A stretch of 64,000 bases of DNA from positions 2,493,001-2,557,000 of the forward strand of contig NZ_CP032829.1 of the NCBI RefSeq assembly GCF_003660165.1. Direction: 5' to 3'. The translations under genes were made by a program, and so were the position numbers. The notes below the pieces were generated by a model. That model was not told the origin of the DNA. It saw only the letters and a list, made by a program, of their open reading frames with translations, and ran no database searches. Positions 26,841 to 35,621 of this stretch are shown one piece after another. Every line of letters begins with the position of its first letter. Positions within the stretch are counted from its first letter, which is position 1. The DNA comes from Sphingomonas paeninsulae (lineage in GTDB: Bacteria > Pseudomonadota > Alphaproteobacteria > Sphingomonadales > Sphingomonadaceae).

Positions 26841-26867
26841 TAGGCCGCAATCCCGGACGGCGCGCGA

Positions 26868-28241
26868 CTATGCTGCGACGCGCCGCCGTTCGGCCAGTTC
26901 CTGATTGAGCATCTCGGCCAGCAGGAACGCCAGTTCCAGACTCTGCCCGGCGTTCAAGCGCGGATCGCAATGTGTGTGATACCGGTCGCTCAAGCTTAAT
27001 TCGGTGACATCAACCGCACCGCCGGTACATTCGGTGACATTCTGACCCGTCATTTCCACATGGATGCCGCCACCGAAGCTGCCCTCCGCGCGATGAACGG
27101 CAAAGAAGCCGCGAACTTCAGCCAGAATACGCTCAAATGGTCGTGTTTTGTAACCATTGGCCGCCTTAATGACGTTACCGTGCATTGGATCGCAACTCCA
27201 CACGACCGGATGGCCTTCACGCATGACAGCACGGACGAGGGGTGGGAGCCCTGCCTCGATCTTGTCATGGCCGTAACGGGTGATGAGGGTCATACGTCCG
27301 GGGATGCGGCTGGGGTTCAGTGTGTCGAGCAGGCGCAAAAGAGCGTCGGGTTCGAGGCTGGGCCCGCACTTCATACCGATCGGGTTACCGATACCGCGCA
27401 GATATTCGACGTGAGCGCTACCGTCGAACCGGGTACGATCGCCGATCCACAGCATATGGGCGGATGTGTCGAACCAGTCGCCTGTCAGGCTGTCCTGCCG
27501 TGTAAGCGCGGTTTCATAGCCGAGGAGCAATGCTTCATGACTGGTGTAGAATTGCGTCGTCTTCAACTGAGGAACCGTATCGGGGTTGATCCCGCAGGCC
27601 GCCATGAAATCGAGCGCTTCACCGATACGGTCGGCAATATCGCGATACTGCTTGGTCCATGGACTGCGGCCCATGAAGTCGTGCGTCCATGCGTGCACCT
27701 GATGCAGGTTCGCATACCCGCCATTGCTGAAAGCGCGGAGCAGGTTGAGCGTGGCCGCCGACTGGTTGTAAGCCTGAATCATGCGTTGCGGATCAGGCGC
27801 ACGACCAAGGGCTTCGAAGGAAATGTCGTTGACGATATCGCCTCGATAGCTTGGCAGCGATACGCCGTTCTGCTCCTCGAAGTCGCCCGAACGCGGTTTG
27901 GCGAACTGACCGGCCATCCGGCCAAGCTTCACGGTCGGCAGTTTCGACGCGAACGTCATTACGACCGCCATCTGAAGGATGACGCGGAACGTATCGCGGA
28001 TGTTGTTGGGGTGAAACTCTGCGAAGGACTCAGCGCAATCGCCGCCCTGAAGCAGGAACGCTTTGCCCTCTGCCACCCGAGCGAGATCGGCAGTCAAATC
28101 ACGCGCTTCACCGGCAAATACCAGTGGCGGAAAGTTTGACAGCGTGTCCGTGGCACGCGTGAACGCAGCCGCATCGGGATAAGTGGGCATCTGACGGGCT
28201 TCGTGCGCCTGCCAGCTTGTGGGGGTCCAGTTTGTAGCCAT
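26868..28241 (-). CDS. class II 3-deoxy-7-phosphoheptulonate (DAHP) synthase
   Basis: First enzyme of aromatic amino acid synthesis: erythrose-4-phosphate + phosphoenolpyruvate to DAHP. This 457-residue protein is full length for the plant-like class II family. Visible motifs are [56 protein letters not shown] and [15 protein letters not shown]; the conserved Cys, His, Glu and Asp of the metal site fall in these. ATG 28241 begins the family start [11 protein letters not shown]; residues upstream in the frame do not match. It is followed by the IS630 copy 25 bases after its stop. It stands alone and looks like a core gene. Confidence 0.93.
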   Translation of the reverse strand: MATNWTPTSWQAHEARQMPTYPDAAAFTRATDTLSNFPPLVFAGEARDLTADLARVAEGKAFLLQGGDCAESFAEFHPNNIRDTFRVILQMAVVMTFASKLPTVKLGRMAGQFAKPRSGDFEEQNGVSLPSYRGDIVNDISFEALGRAPDPQRMIQAYNQSAATLNLLRAFSNGGYANLHQVHAWTHDFMGRSPWTKQYRDIADRIGEALDFMAACGINPDTVPQLKTTQFYTSHEALLLGYETALTRQDSLTGDWFDTSAHMLWIGDRTRFDGSAHVEYLRGIGNPIGMKCGPSLEPDALLRLLDTLNPSRIPGRMTLITRYGHDKIEAGLPPLVRAVMREGHPVVWSCDPMHGNVIKAANGYKTRPFERILAEVRGFFAVHRAEGSFGGGIHVEMTGQNVTECTGGAVDVTELSLSDRYHTHCDPRLNAGQSLELAFLLAEMLNQELAERRRVAA

Positions 28242-28284
28242 GATGGTCGGCGCTTTGGGCGAACGGGACCGAATTGGCAACAGT

Positions 28285-29214
28285 TTAGCTAGGGACACCC
28301 AGTTCTCTGGCCGCCGCATTCAGGCGTGCTGCGTCGTCCGGATTGGCGGCGATAGCCGATTTGAGCGCTGTGCTGGCCTTCATTGTCTGCCCGAGCGTGA
28401 CATGGCTGCGCATCAGCATGATCCAGCCATCGACGTTTTTAGGGTTGGCAGTGAGCTTGGCAGCAAGGCTTTGCACCATGCCATCGACCATCGCATCCTG
28501 CTGTCCCTTCGGGATGCCCGATGCCGCGCGCATTTGTTCGGGAGTCGGGCCAGGAATTGCCGCTGTTGCCACGCTTGGCGCATTGTTTACGGGCGCGCTG
28601 ACGGGCGCCGCCATCTTAACTGCCGAAAGCCGGGTCGCGACCTCGATTTTGTTCTTCGCACCGACATTGATGATCGCCTTGCGAACATCGGCGGCCCAAG
28701 GGGCGTCGGACGGCGAAGCGGCTAAAAGTGCCAGCCAATCGGCAATCGCGCCCTCATGGTCGCCCGCCATGTCCTTGCCGACCGCAAGATAATAGCGCGC
28801 TCGCGGATCGGTTGGATCGCGCGAAACGGCAGTTGCGAACGCGGCCTTTGCATCCGGGTCCACTGCACCCGGCCCAGCAAGTACCAGAGCTTCACCGAGC
28901 GACGACCAGTATTCGGCTTTTTCAGGGGCTAACTGAGTCGCACGCTTATAGGCGGTGGCACTTTCGGCAAAACGCTGGGTGTTGAAAAAGGCCCATCCAA
29001 GAGTTCGCCAGCCCTCCGCATCGGTTGGGTTGGCCTTCAATTTGGCCTCCAGTTGAGCAATCATTGTTGCGGCATCAGGCTGAGTGATGGCAACCGGGAC
29101 CGGCGCGATTGTCCTGTGTTGCGTTCGCCAAATTGCTGTGCCGACTCCTGCCGCGGCGATAATAGCCGCGCCGATCAATAAAATTTTACTGCTCTTCGAT
29201 CCCGCTGAAACCAT
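28285..29214 (-). CDS. CcmI/CycH-like TPR protein (cytochrome c maturation)
   Basis: A 309-residue protein with one N-terminal membrane helix ([19 protein letters not shown], about 11-29) and a periplasmic TPR region (about 45-165: [57 protein letters not shown]), a Pro/Ala linker, and a C-terminal part with another TPR-like pair. CcmI/CycH presents apocytochrome c to the heme lyase; the C-terminal domain matches the NrfG/CycH style. Being divergent from a cluster needing some 25 c-type hemes, a maturation role fits well, but no other ccm genes are here. It could also be a general TPR scaffold. Confidence 0.72.
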   Translation of the reverse strand: MVSAGSKSSKILLIGAAIIAAAGVGTAIWRTQHRTIAPVPVAITQPDAATMIAQLEAKLKANPTDAEGWRTLGWAFFNTQRFAESATAYKRATQLAPEKAEYWSSLGEALVLAGPGAVDPDAKAAFATAVSRDPTDPRARYYLAVGKDMAGDHEGAIADWLALLAASPSDAPWAADVRKAIINVGAKNKIEVATRLSAVKMAAPVSAPVNNAPSVATAAIPGPTPEQMRAASGIPKGQQDAMVDGMVQSLAAKLTANPKNVDGWIMLMRSHVTLGQTMKASTALKSAIAANPDDAARLNAAARELGVPS

Positions 29215-29281
29215 GCTTGTTTATCCCGCCCAATTCGATAGCGCATTGCGGTCTAGCGAAATCGCGTGACGATGCTAGACA

Positions 29282-29299
29282 GGCTGCGGGGTGGCAGCC
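29282..29299. promoter_or_regulatory. inverted repeat between divergent genes
   Basis: GGCTGC-GGGGTG-GCAGCC lies in the 158-base gap between the CcmI-like gene and the redox fusion gene. It could be an operator for either promoter. No T run follows on either strand, so it is not an obvious terminator. Confidence 0.3.
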
Positions 29300-29372
29300 A
29301 AAAACAGTCGGATCGTTCGCCCGAGCAAGGCGCGCGGGTGGCTATCTACGTCGCTTGGGGGAGCTTTGATCC

Positions 29373-31907
29373 GTGTCTGACATTTTCCGGATCGCTATTG
29401 TCGGGTCGGGCCCGGCCGGGTTGAGCGCGGCATCGCGCGCGGCGCAGCTTGGTCTGTCGCATATCCTTCTCGAAAAGACGTCTCACCTTTCCGACACGAT
29501 TTATAAATACCAAAAGGGCAAGCACGTCATGGCGACGCCCAGCCAACTCGTGTTGCGGTCCGACCTCGACTTCGCGGCGGGCAAGCGCGAGTTGGTGCTC
29601 GACACCTGGGATGTGCAGACCGAAAAGAACGGCGTCACCGTCCGTAAGGAAGCCGAGGTCAAGAAGATCGAAGGTACCGGTGATCCGATTGCAGGCAGCA
29701 TTCAGAAGATTGTTGTCAGGGCACGGGATGGGACCAGTGAAACACGCGAAATTCAGCGTTATGCGCCGCCTTATCGCCTAACTCTGTCCGATGGCAGCGA
29801 AGTGATGGCGGACAGTGTCATTCTGGCGATCGGTACACAGGGTAACCCGAACCTGATGCGGGTGCCGGGTGGCGACCTGTCACACGTCCAGTATCAGCTC
29901 GACGATCCGGCCGAATATAATGATGAACATATTTTCGTCATTGGTGGCGGCGACGCTGGTATCGAAAACGCGCTTGGGCTGGCGGCTGATATCGCGCAGG
30001 GCAACAGTGTTTCGCTCGTCAATCGGTCCGCAGAGTTTTCGACGGCCAAGGATGCAAACGTGAAGGCCCTGATGGCGGCGCGCGATGCCGGACGAATTAC
30101 GATCTATACTGAATGCAGCACTCAAACTGTGGCTGCCGGTGAAATTACGCTCGACACGCGCGACGGTGAGGTGAAATCACGCTGCGATCGGATTATCGCG
30201 CGTATGGGATCGGCACCTCCGCGCGCGTTCGTCGAAGAGTCGGGAATCGAATTCACAAGCGGCGATCGACTGGCTTTTCCAAAGCTTTCGCCAGTATTCG
30301 AAACGACGGCGCCGGGGATCTTTGTCATCGGTGCGCTGGCGGGATATCCGCTCATCAAGCACTGCATGAACCAGGGTCATGATGTGGTCGAATTCGTGAA
30401 CGGCAACACGTCGCTGAAACCTGCCGACGAGCCTATTCTCGAAGCCAAGTTTCGTGATTTGCCGGGCAAGCGTTCGGTGGATGAGTGGCTGGAGTTGCTG
30501 CGTTCCAACGTGTCGATTCTGGAGGGGATGTCGCCGCTGCAAATGCGTGAATTCATGCTCGATTCGAACGCGCGGTTTTACCGTAAAGGTGACACGATCT
30601 TTTCACGCAACGATCCCGGTTCATCGCTATTCGCGATTGCGAGCGGGTCGGTGCTGGTTCAGGTTGATCCGACCAATCCCGGCATCACCGTGCCAATCGA
30701 AACCGGGTCGATCTTTGGTGAAGTCGGATTGATTTCGGGCCGGCGACGCGGTGCCACCATCGTTGCGGCCGAAGACGCGATTTGCGTCGAGGTTTCGCGA
30801 ACAGCAGCGTTGAAATTGCAGTCCTCGGTACCTGCCGCTCGCCGCGCGATCACACGCATTTCGATCGAGCGTCAGTTGCTGCAGATGTTCGGATCCGGCC
30901 TGACTAAGGACGACGTAGCCGAGGTCGTCGAAACTGCCGAAGTGTTGCAGGTAAAGGCAGGGCAAAGCGTTATCACCGAAGGTGAGATGGGTGAGGACAT
31001 TTTCGTAATCCGCACCGGGTCAATGGTTGTCGAGAAGAAGATCGGGGGAAAGCCGGTGTTCCTCTCCTACCTTCCCGCCGGGTCTTATGTCGGCGAAATG
31101 GCGCTGATCTCAGGTGGCAAGCGGACCGCAACGGTGAAAGCTGCGATCAAATCCGAAGTGATCCAGCTTCAGGGGGCTACGTTTCGCACGCTGCTCGGTA
31201 AAAAGCCGATGCTGCTCGAAAAGGCTCGTCGCGATATGGCCGCGCGACAGGACGTTAACGCGTTCATCGAAGCAAAGAAGGACAGCTTTTCCGGCGTCGT
31301 CGATATGTATTCAAGCGTTGCCACTTTCCTGGTTGAACAGGGGGTTGGCGAAGCAACTGACGTTTTGCTGATCGACGAAAATCTATGTGTCGGCTGTGAC
31401 AATTGTGAGAAAGCCTGTGCGGATTCACACGAAGGCTTGTCGCGGCTCGATCGGGAGGCGGGGCGAACCTATGCGCACCTTCATGTCCCCACGTCGTGCC
31501 GACATTGCGAACACCCGCACTGTATGGCGGACTGCCCACCGAATGCTATTCATCGCGGACCTGACGGTGAGGTATTCATCGACGAAACCTGTATCGGTTG
31601 CGGAAATTGTCAGCGGAACTGCCCTTACGGCGTAATACGCATGGACGCGAAGCCGCCGAAGAAGCCGTCGCTGCTCAACTGGTTGTTGTTCGGTATGGGG
31701 CCGGGACCGGGCGAGCCTCCGAAAAAATGGTCCTACGCCAATGCCGATCCGTCGGTGGAAAAGGCGAAGAAGGCCATAAAATGCGATATGTGCTCGGGGA
31801 TCGAAGGCGGCCCCGCTTGCGTGCGCGCTTGCCCGACCGGTGCTGCGATCCGTGTTGCACCCGAAGAGTTTTTGACGGTAGCGCGACTTGAACGGGGCGA
31901 TGCCTGA
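29373..31907 (+). CDS. FAD/NAD(P) oxidoreductase fused to two cNMP-binding domains and a four-cluster ferredoxin
   Basis: An 844-residue cytoplasmic fusion. Residues 1-350 are a thioredoxin-reductase/YpdA-like flavoprotein: FAD site VGSGPAGLSAA, NAD(P) site VIGGGDAGIENALGLA, and FVIGALAGYPLIK at the end; there is no CxxC redox pair. Two cyclic-nucleotide-binding domains follow (about 382-490 and 515-625), with cassettes FGEVGLISGRRRGATI and VGEMALISGGKRTATV that keep the Glu and Arg used for cAMP. The end (about 665-835) is a DmsB/NrfC-type ferredoxin with four Cys sets: CVGCDNCEKAC, CRHCEHPHC..C, CIGCGNCQRNC and CDMC..CVRAC. It probably moves electrons from NAD(P)H to the next protein, gated by cAMP. 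GTG 29373 follows GGGGGAG; the stop overlaps the next start (TGATG). Confidence 0.85.
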   Translation: MSDIFRIAIVGSGPAGLSAASRAAQLGLSHILLEKTSHLSDTIYKYQKGKHVMATPSQLVLRSDLDFAAGKRELVLDTWDVQTEKNGVTVRKEAEVKKIEGTGDPIAGSIQKIVVRARDGTSETREIQRYAPPYRLTLSDGSEVMADSVILAIGTQGNPNLMRVPGGDLSHVQYQLDDPAEYNDEHIFVIGGGDAGIENALGLAADIAQGNSVSLVNRSAEFSTAKDANVKALMAARDAGRITIYTECSTQTVAAGEITLDTRDGEVKSRCDRIIARMGSAPPRAFVEESGIEFTSGDRLAFPKLSPVFETTAPGIFVIGALAGYPLIKHCMNQGHDVVEFVNGNTSLKPADEPILEAKFRDLPGKRSVDEWLELLRSNVSILEGMSPLQMREFMLDSNARFYRKGDTIFSRNDPGSSLFAIASGSVLVQVDPTNPGITVPIETGSIFGEVGLISGRRRGATIVAAEDAICVEVSRTAALKLQSSVPAARRAITRISIERQLLQMFGSGLTKDDVAEVVETAEVLQVKAGQSVITEGEMGEDIFVIRTGSMVVEKKIGGKPVFLSYLPAGSYVGEMALISGGKRTATVKAAIKSEVIQLQGATFRTLLGKKPMLLEKARRDMAARQDVNAFIEAKKDSFSGVVDMYSSVATFLVEQGVGEATDVLLIDENLCVGCDNCEKACADSHEGLSRLDREAGRTYAHLHVPTSCRHCEHPHCMADCPPNAIHRGPDGEVFIDETCIGCGNCQRNCPYGVIRMDAKPPKKPSLLNWLLFGMGPGPGEPPKKWSYANADPSVEKAKKAIKCDMCSGIEGGPACVRACPTGAAIRVAPEEFLTVARLERGDA

Positions 31908-32782
31908 TGGCCACGCGCGTTTCAGTTCAAAACCGGGTGCGTGGCTCAGGTGTCCACGATGGTTTTCTACGACATAATGGCTTTTATTGGGCCAAAATTG
32001 CGGGCGTAATCTCGCTGATCGCGCTGCTGGTTTACATCGGTATCGATGTGAAGCCGCGCCCGAGCGGCGGGTCGTGGTATGGATATACCCTCGGCACGAT
32101 TGGAGCTTTGCTCATTTTGTGGCTGACGATGCTCGGTGTGCGAAAGCGCGCGATGACCAGTGGACGCTGGTCGTTGAAAAGCTGGACGTCGGCGCATGTC
32201 TATCTCGGACTGAGCCTCATCGTAATTGCGACGCTGCACACCGGGTTTCAGTTCGGATGGAACATCCATACGCTGGCCTATGTGCTGATGATGATCGTTA
32301 TCCTGTCGGGTCTGTTCGGCATCACGGTCTATTCGGTGTTACCGCGTTCGCTGTCCAACAATCGGAATGAGACGACTGAACCGCAGATGCTCGAAGGGCT
32401 GCGCGCGGTGGACCGCCAGTTGCATGAGGCGGCACAGCCGGTCGCGCAGCATTACGCCGAACTGGTACGAAGCTCGCTCGAGCAAGATCCGTTCGGCGGC
32501 GGCCTGTGGTCACGATTAAGTGGACGTTATCCGCGTTGTGCGACGCGTCTGGCGAAGGCCGAAATACGACGTGAGACGGTTCATATGCCTAAGCTTGGCG
32601 ATGAACCGCTGGAGCGAATCGACGCGCTGCTAGAGAAAAAAGAGGCGATGCTTGCGCGTGTACGGCGGCATTTGCGGATTCGGGCGCTGCTCGAAATCTG
32701 GCTTTATATTCATGTGCCAATGACGTTTGCGCTCATCGCAGCTTTGACCGCGCACATTGTTTCCGTGTTTTTTTACTGGTGA
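31907..32782 (+). CDS. membrane cytochrome b-like electron carrier
   Basis: A 291-residue inner-membrane protein with about five helices: 31-47, 61-79, 93-113, 121-143 and, after a charged 110-residue loop, 262-287. Histidines lie within helices as expected for b-heme: TSAHVYLGLSLIVIATLHTG (helix 3) and YIHVPMTFALIAALTAHIVS (last helix). Layout resembles membrane subunits that pass electrons between a cytoplasmic ferredoxin subunit and periplasmic cytochromes. No closer family is recognised. The start overlaps the stop of the fusion gene and the next gene starts 10 bases after its stop. Heme binding is inferred from His placement. Confidence 0.68.
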   Translation: MATRVSVQNRVRGSGVHDGFLRHNGFYWAKIAGVISLIALLVYIGIDVKPRPSGGSWYGYTLGTIGALLILWLTMLGVRKRAMTSGRWSLKSWTSAHVYLGLSLIVIATLHTGFQFGWNIHTLAYVLMMIVILSGLFGITVYSVLPRSLSNNRNETTEPQMLEGLRAVDRQLHEAAQPVAQHYAELVRSSLEQDPFGGGLWSRLSGRYPRCATRLAKAEIRRETVHMPKLGDEPLERIDALLEKKEAMLARVRRHLRIRALLEIWLYIHVPMTFALIAALTAHIVSVFFYW

Positions 32783-32792
32783 GGGCGACTTC

Positions 32793-34616
32793 GTGACATT
32801 CATCGTCCGAACAGTTTCGCGGACGGCCGACGGGCGCGTCATCATTCGCCCAACGCTGGTCGATAAAGAAACGATCGGCATCGGGCGCGATGCAACGAAC
32901 GATATCCATTTGGCCGATCTGGCGGTCGAACCTTTTCATGCTGCGTTTACCAGACTGCCGGGCGGACGTGTGCTTGCGCAGACGGTTGGCGGCCTTGGTT
33001 TCGCAGTCGATGGACGATCAACCAAGCGCGCGGAAATCGATGCCAACCGTGGTGCTGAATTGCGCTTTGGCGGTCACTTGCTCACGCTTGCGATGGAAGA
33101 CGGCGTGGCGACGATTTCGGTCGAACGCACCGATGCCTTGTCTGACGCGACGGGTGAGAAGGACGAGCGAACCGTCTTTTCACTTGCTGGACTGCTGCCT
33201 GGAAAACGCCTGGGTGCGTGGACCTTTCTTATTTTGATCCTCGCCGCTTGCCTCGCGTGGCCGGTTTACTCTTGGGCAACGTGGCACGATGTCAAGACGC
33301 GACCTGTGGGCTTTCATGCCGACAAGATGTGGTCGTCGGGGCCATTGAGCCAAGCGCATCGTGCGCTCGAAAACAATTGCCAGTCCTGTCATGAGAAGGC
33401 GTTCGTATCTGTTGAGGACAATAAATGCGTTGCCTGTCACATCGGCATTCACGACCACGCCGATCCAAAGCGTCAGATTAATGCGATGGCGCCACCAAAC
33501 TTTGGCAAGCGCGTGCAAAATGGGTTCAAATCAGTATTCGGTGTGCCAACGGGGCAACGCTGTGTCGATTGTCATACCGAACATCAGGGCGCCGGGCCGA
33601 TGCCAGCGACTGCTCAGGCGTTTTGTACAGATTGCCATGCGACGTTGAAATCGCGTGTGACGGACACCAAACTGGCCGATGTCAGTGACTTTGGGACAGC
33701 ACACCCGCAGTTCCGCCCGGCGATCGTGACCGACAGTTCGGGGGCAGCTCCTATCTTTCGCCGAGTTTCTCTGGATGCGAGCCCGATCCAGAGCAACGGC
33801 TTGAAATTCCCGCATGGGACACACTTATCCGCTACCAACGGAGTGGCACGTATGGCGCAGACGATGAAGTCCGAACAGGGCTGGGACAACGCGCTAGCGT
33901 GCAAGGACTGTCATAAACCCACGTCGGACGGAGTACGCTTTCAACCGGTCGAAATGGAGCGGGATTGCCAAATGTGCCACAGCCTTGCTTTTGATCGGAT
34001 TGGGGGCACTGTCCGTACCCTTCGTCATGGTCAGCCGGCACAAGTAGTGGCCGATCTTCGCGCTTATTTCCGATCGACCGGTCCAGTGCGCCCAATTTCT
34101 TTGGGAGGGGTCGAGCGACGTCGCCCGGGAAATTATGCGGCGTCCCAAACCAGTGGCAATTATGCGAGCGGACTTCGCAACTATGGCGGCGGTGCCGACG
34201 CGGCAATCAGTGCGGTCTTCACGAAAGGAGGCGCTTGCTATGACTGCCACGTTGTAGACCGCACAGGCGATGCAAACTCGGCGGGCTGGCGTGTCCGTCC
34301 CGTCGTCCAGCCAACGCGGTTTCTTCAAAAAGGCTGGTTCAACCACGAAGCCCATAAAACCGATAAATGCGAAACCTGTCACAAGGCTGCGACGTCAGAG
34401 ACGAACAGCCCAATCATGCTGCCCGGGATCACTACTTGCCGGGAATGCCACGGGGGCGAAAGCAGCCGTGCTGATGTGCCATCCAGTTGTGCCATGTGTC
34501 ACAGCTATCACATCGACGCATCAGCACCGTGGCGGGCAAAGCGTGACGTTAGCCGGGCAAAGGGGCAGGGACGTTTCGTTGTACCGGCGGGATACCTTAA
34601 AGGGGCTGTACGTTGA
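32793..34616 (+). CDS. FHA domain - transmembrane - decaheme cytochrome c fusion
   Basis: A 607-residue protein. Residues 1-112 form a forkhead-associated domain (IGIGRDATNDIHLADLAVEP then FHA: the G-R, N-D and H-A positions of FHA are present). A membrane helix (about 141-164, AWTFLILILAACLAWPVYSW) places the rest in the periplasm. There ten CxxCH heme motifs occur: CQSCH 196, CVACH 212, CVDCH 257, CTDCH 278, CKDCH about 370, CQMCH about 392, CYDCH, CETCH, CRECH and CAMCH, with spare His for second ligands. FHA domains bind phosphothreonine peptides, so a cytoplasmic phospho-signal may recruit or gate this cytochrome. GTG 32793 follows GAGGGCGACTTC; the ATG frame upstream lies in the previous gene. 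Confidence 0.85.
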   Translation: MTFIVRTVSRTADGRVIIRPTLVDKETIGIGRDATNDIHLADLAVEPFHAAFTRLPGGRVLAQTVGGLGFAVDGRSTKRAEIDANRGAELRFGGHLLTLAMEDGVATISVERTDALSDATGEKDERTVFSLAGLLPGKRLGAWTFLILILAACLAWPVYSWATWHDVKTRPVGFHADKMWSSGPLSQAHRALENNCQSCHEKAFVSVEDNKCVACHIGIHDHADPKRQINAMAPPNFGKRVQNGFKSVFGVPTGQRCVDCHTEHQGAGPMPATAQAFCTDCHATLKSRVTDTKLADVSDFGTAHPQFRPAIVTDSSGAAPIFRRVSLDASPIQSNGLKFPHGTHLSATNGVARMAQTMKSEQGWDNALACKDCHKPTSDGVRFQPVEMERDCQMCHSLAFDRIGGTVRTLRHGQPAQVVADLRAYFRSTGPVRPISLGGVERRRPGNYAASQTSGNYASGLRNYGGGADAAISAVFTKGGACYDCHVVDRTGDANSAGWRVRPVVQPTRFLQKGWFNHEAHKTDKCETCHKAATSETNSPIMLPGITTCRECHGGESSRADVPSSCAMCHSYHIDASAPWRAKRDVSRAKGQGRFVVPAGYLKGAVR

Positions 34617-34735
34617 CCAACTGGCCGCTCCGCAACGACAATTTCGTGAACGAAACATTGACGCAGTGTCTGGGATGCGGCCATGTTGCCAGCAGATGGA
34701 TGATATCGCCGAGGGGGTATCTGGCCAAATGCTGA
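34613..34735 (+). CDS. possible tiny coupled ORF
   Basis: A 40-codon frame from TTG 34613, which overlaps the stop of the decaheme gene (TTGA), to a TGA at 34733-34735 that overlaps the start of the phosphodiesterase gene (ATGCTGA). It reads TNWPLRNDNFVNETLTQCLG then CGHVASRWMIS. The first half has gene-like codons, the second half does not. It may only be a leader that couples translation, or a chance frame. Confidence 0.25.
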   Translation: MTNWPLRNDNFVNETLTQCLGCGHVASRWMISPRGYLAKC

Positions 34736-35583
34736 TCGCCCAAGTTACCGATATTCATCTGGGGTTCGACCCGGACAATCCGGCCGAATTCAACCGCAAG
34801 CGACTGGATCAAGTGCTGCGTCATCTGAACGAGATCAGGCCGCGCCCGGATATGCTTCTGGTAACGGGAGATATCGTCGATCGCGGTGACGCAGAAAGTT
34901 ATCGTCGATTGAGCGTCGCATTGGGGCAGGTCAATTTCCCCGTCTGGCCCTGCTTGGGCAATCACGATCAGCGTGAAAATTTTGCCAAATGGTTTCCCGA
35001 GATTCCGTTTGTAGATGGCTTTTGCCAATATGAGGTGGAGGCAGGTCCGCTACGCTTGTTGGTGCTCGATACCCTTGATGAAGGGCGGCACGGCGGCGCG
35101 TTCTGTGAAGTTCGCGCGGCCTGGCTCAATGCCCGGCTTGCCGAGCAAACCGACCGCCCGACGGTAATCGTAATGCATCATCCTCCGGTGGAGGTCGGTA
35201 TTGAATGGATGAACACCGATCCCGCCGAGCCGTGGGTCGATGTCTTTCGCCAGTGTATTAAGGGCAAAAGTCAGATCATTTCCGTGATCTGCGGACATCT
35301 GCATCGTGCAATAACCTGCCAGTGGGAGGGAACGACGATTGCGATTTGCCCCTCGACCGCACCACAGGTCGCTCTCGATCTGACGCCGATCGATGCGGAG
35401 GCTCCTGACAATCGCTCGATGATTATCGCCGATCCCCCGGCCTTTGCACTGCACTGGTGGAACGGAAGTCAGTTGGTGACCCATTTCGATAATGCGGATG
35501 AACACGTCATGCTGGCAAAATTCGACAAGGGAATGCAGCCGCTTGTAAGGAGTTTGATGAAAGAACGACCGGGGGCAGAGTAG
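34729..35583 (+). CDS. calcineurin-like metallophosphoesterase, CpdA-like class III cyclic nucleotide phosphodiesterase
   Basis: A 284-residue cytoplasmic enzyme with all metallophosphoesterase blocks: TDIHLGF (D8, H10), LVTGDIVDRGD, CLGNHDQRENF, VIVMHHPPVEVG and ICGHLHRAIT. The order and spacing match class III cAMP phosphodiesterases such as CpdA, which turn cAMP into AMP using two metals. It closes the operon that begins with a protein having two cNMP-binding domains, so it may reset the cAMP signal. ATG 34729 (MLIAQVTDIHLG) is the usual family start; an ATG at 34696 is also possible. A hairpin with T5 follows the stop. Confidence 0.85.
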   Translation: MLIAQVTDIHLGFDPDNPAEFNRKRLDQVLRHLNEIRPRPDMLLVTGDIVDRGDAESYRRLSVALGQVNFPVWPCLGNHDQRENFAKWFPEIPFVDGFCQYEVEAGPLRLLVLDTLDEGRHGGAFCEVRAAWLNARLAEQTDRPTVIVMHHPPVEVGIEWMNTDPAEPWVDVFRQCIKGKSQIISVICGHLHRAITCQWEGTTIAICPSTAPQVALDLTPIDAEAPDNRSMIIADPPAFALHWWNGSQLVTHFDNADEHVMLAKFDKGMQPLVRSLMKERPGAE

Positions 35584-35607
35584 TTGGCAAGCCCAACAGC
35601 GGTTTTT
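35583..35607 (+). terminator. hairpin plus T5 after the redox operon
   Basis: GTTGG-CAAGC-CCAAC starts in the stop codon region, and five T follow at 35603-35607. The stem is short and the T run is five bases past it, so this is a moderate candidate. Confidence 0.35.
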
Positions 35608-35621
35608 GTCGGCAGTGCTGC

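Noticed and set aside
27060..28139. 359-codon open frame on the plus strand
   Set aside because: It is antisense to the clearly conserved DAHP synthase and has no family features; high GC leaves long chance frames.
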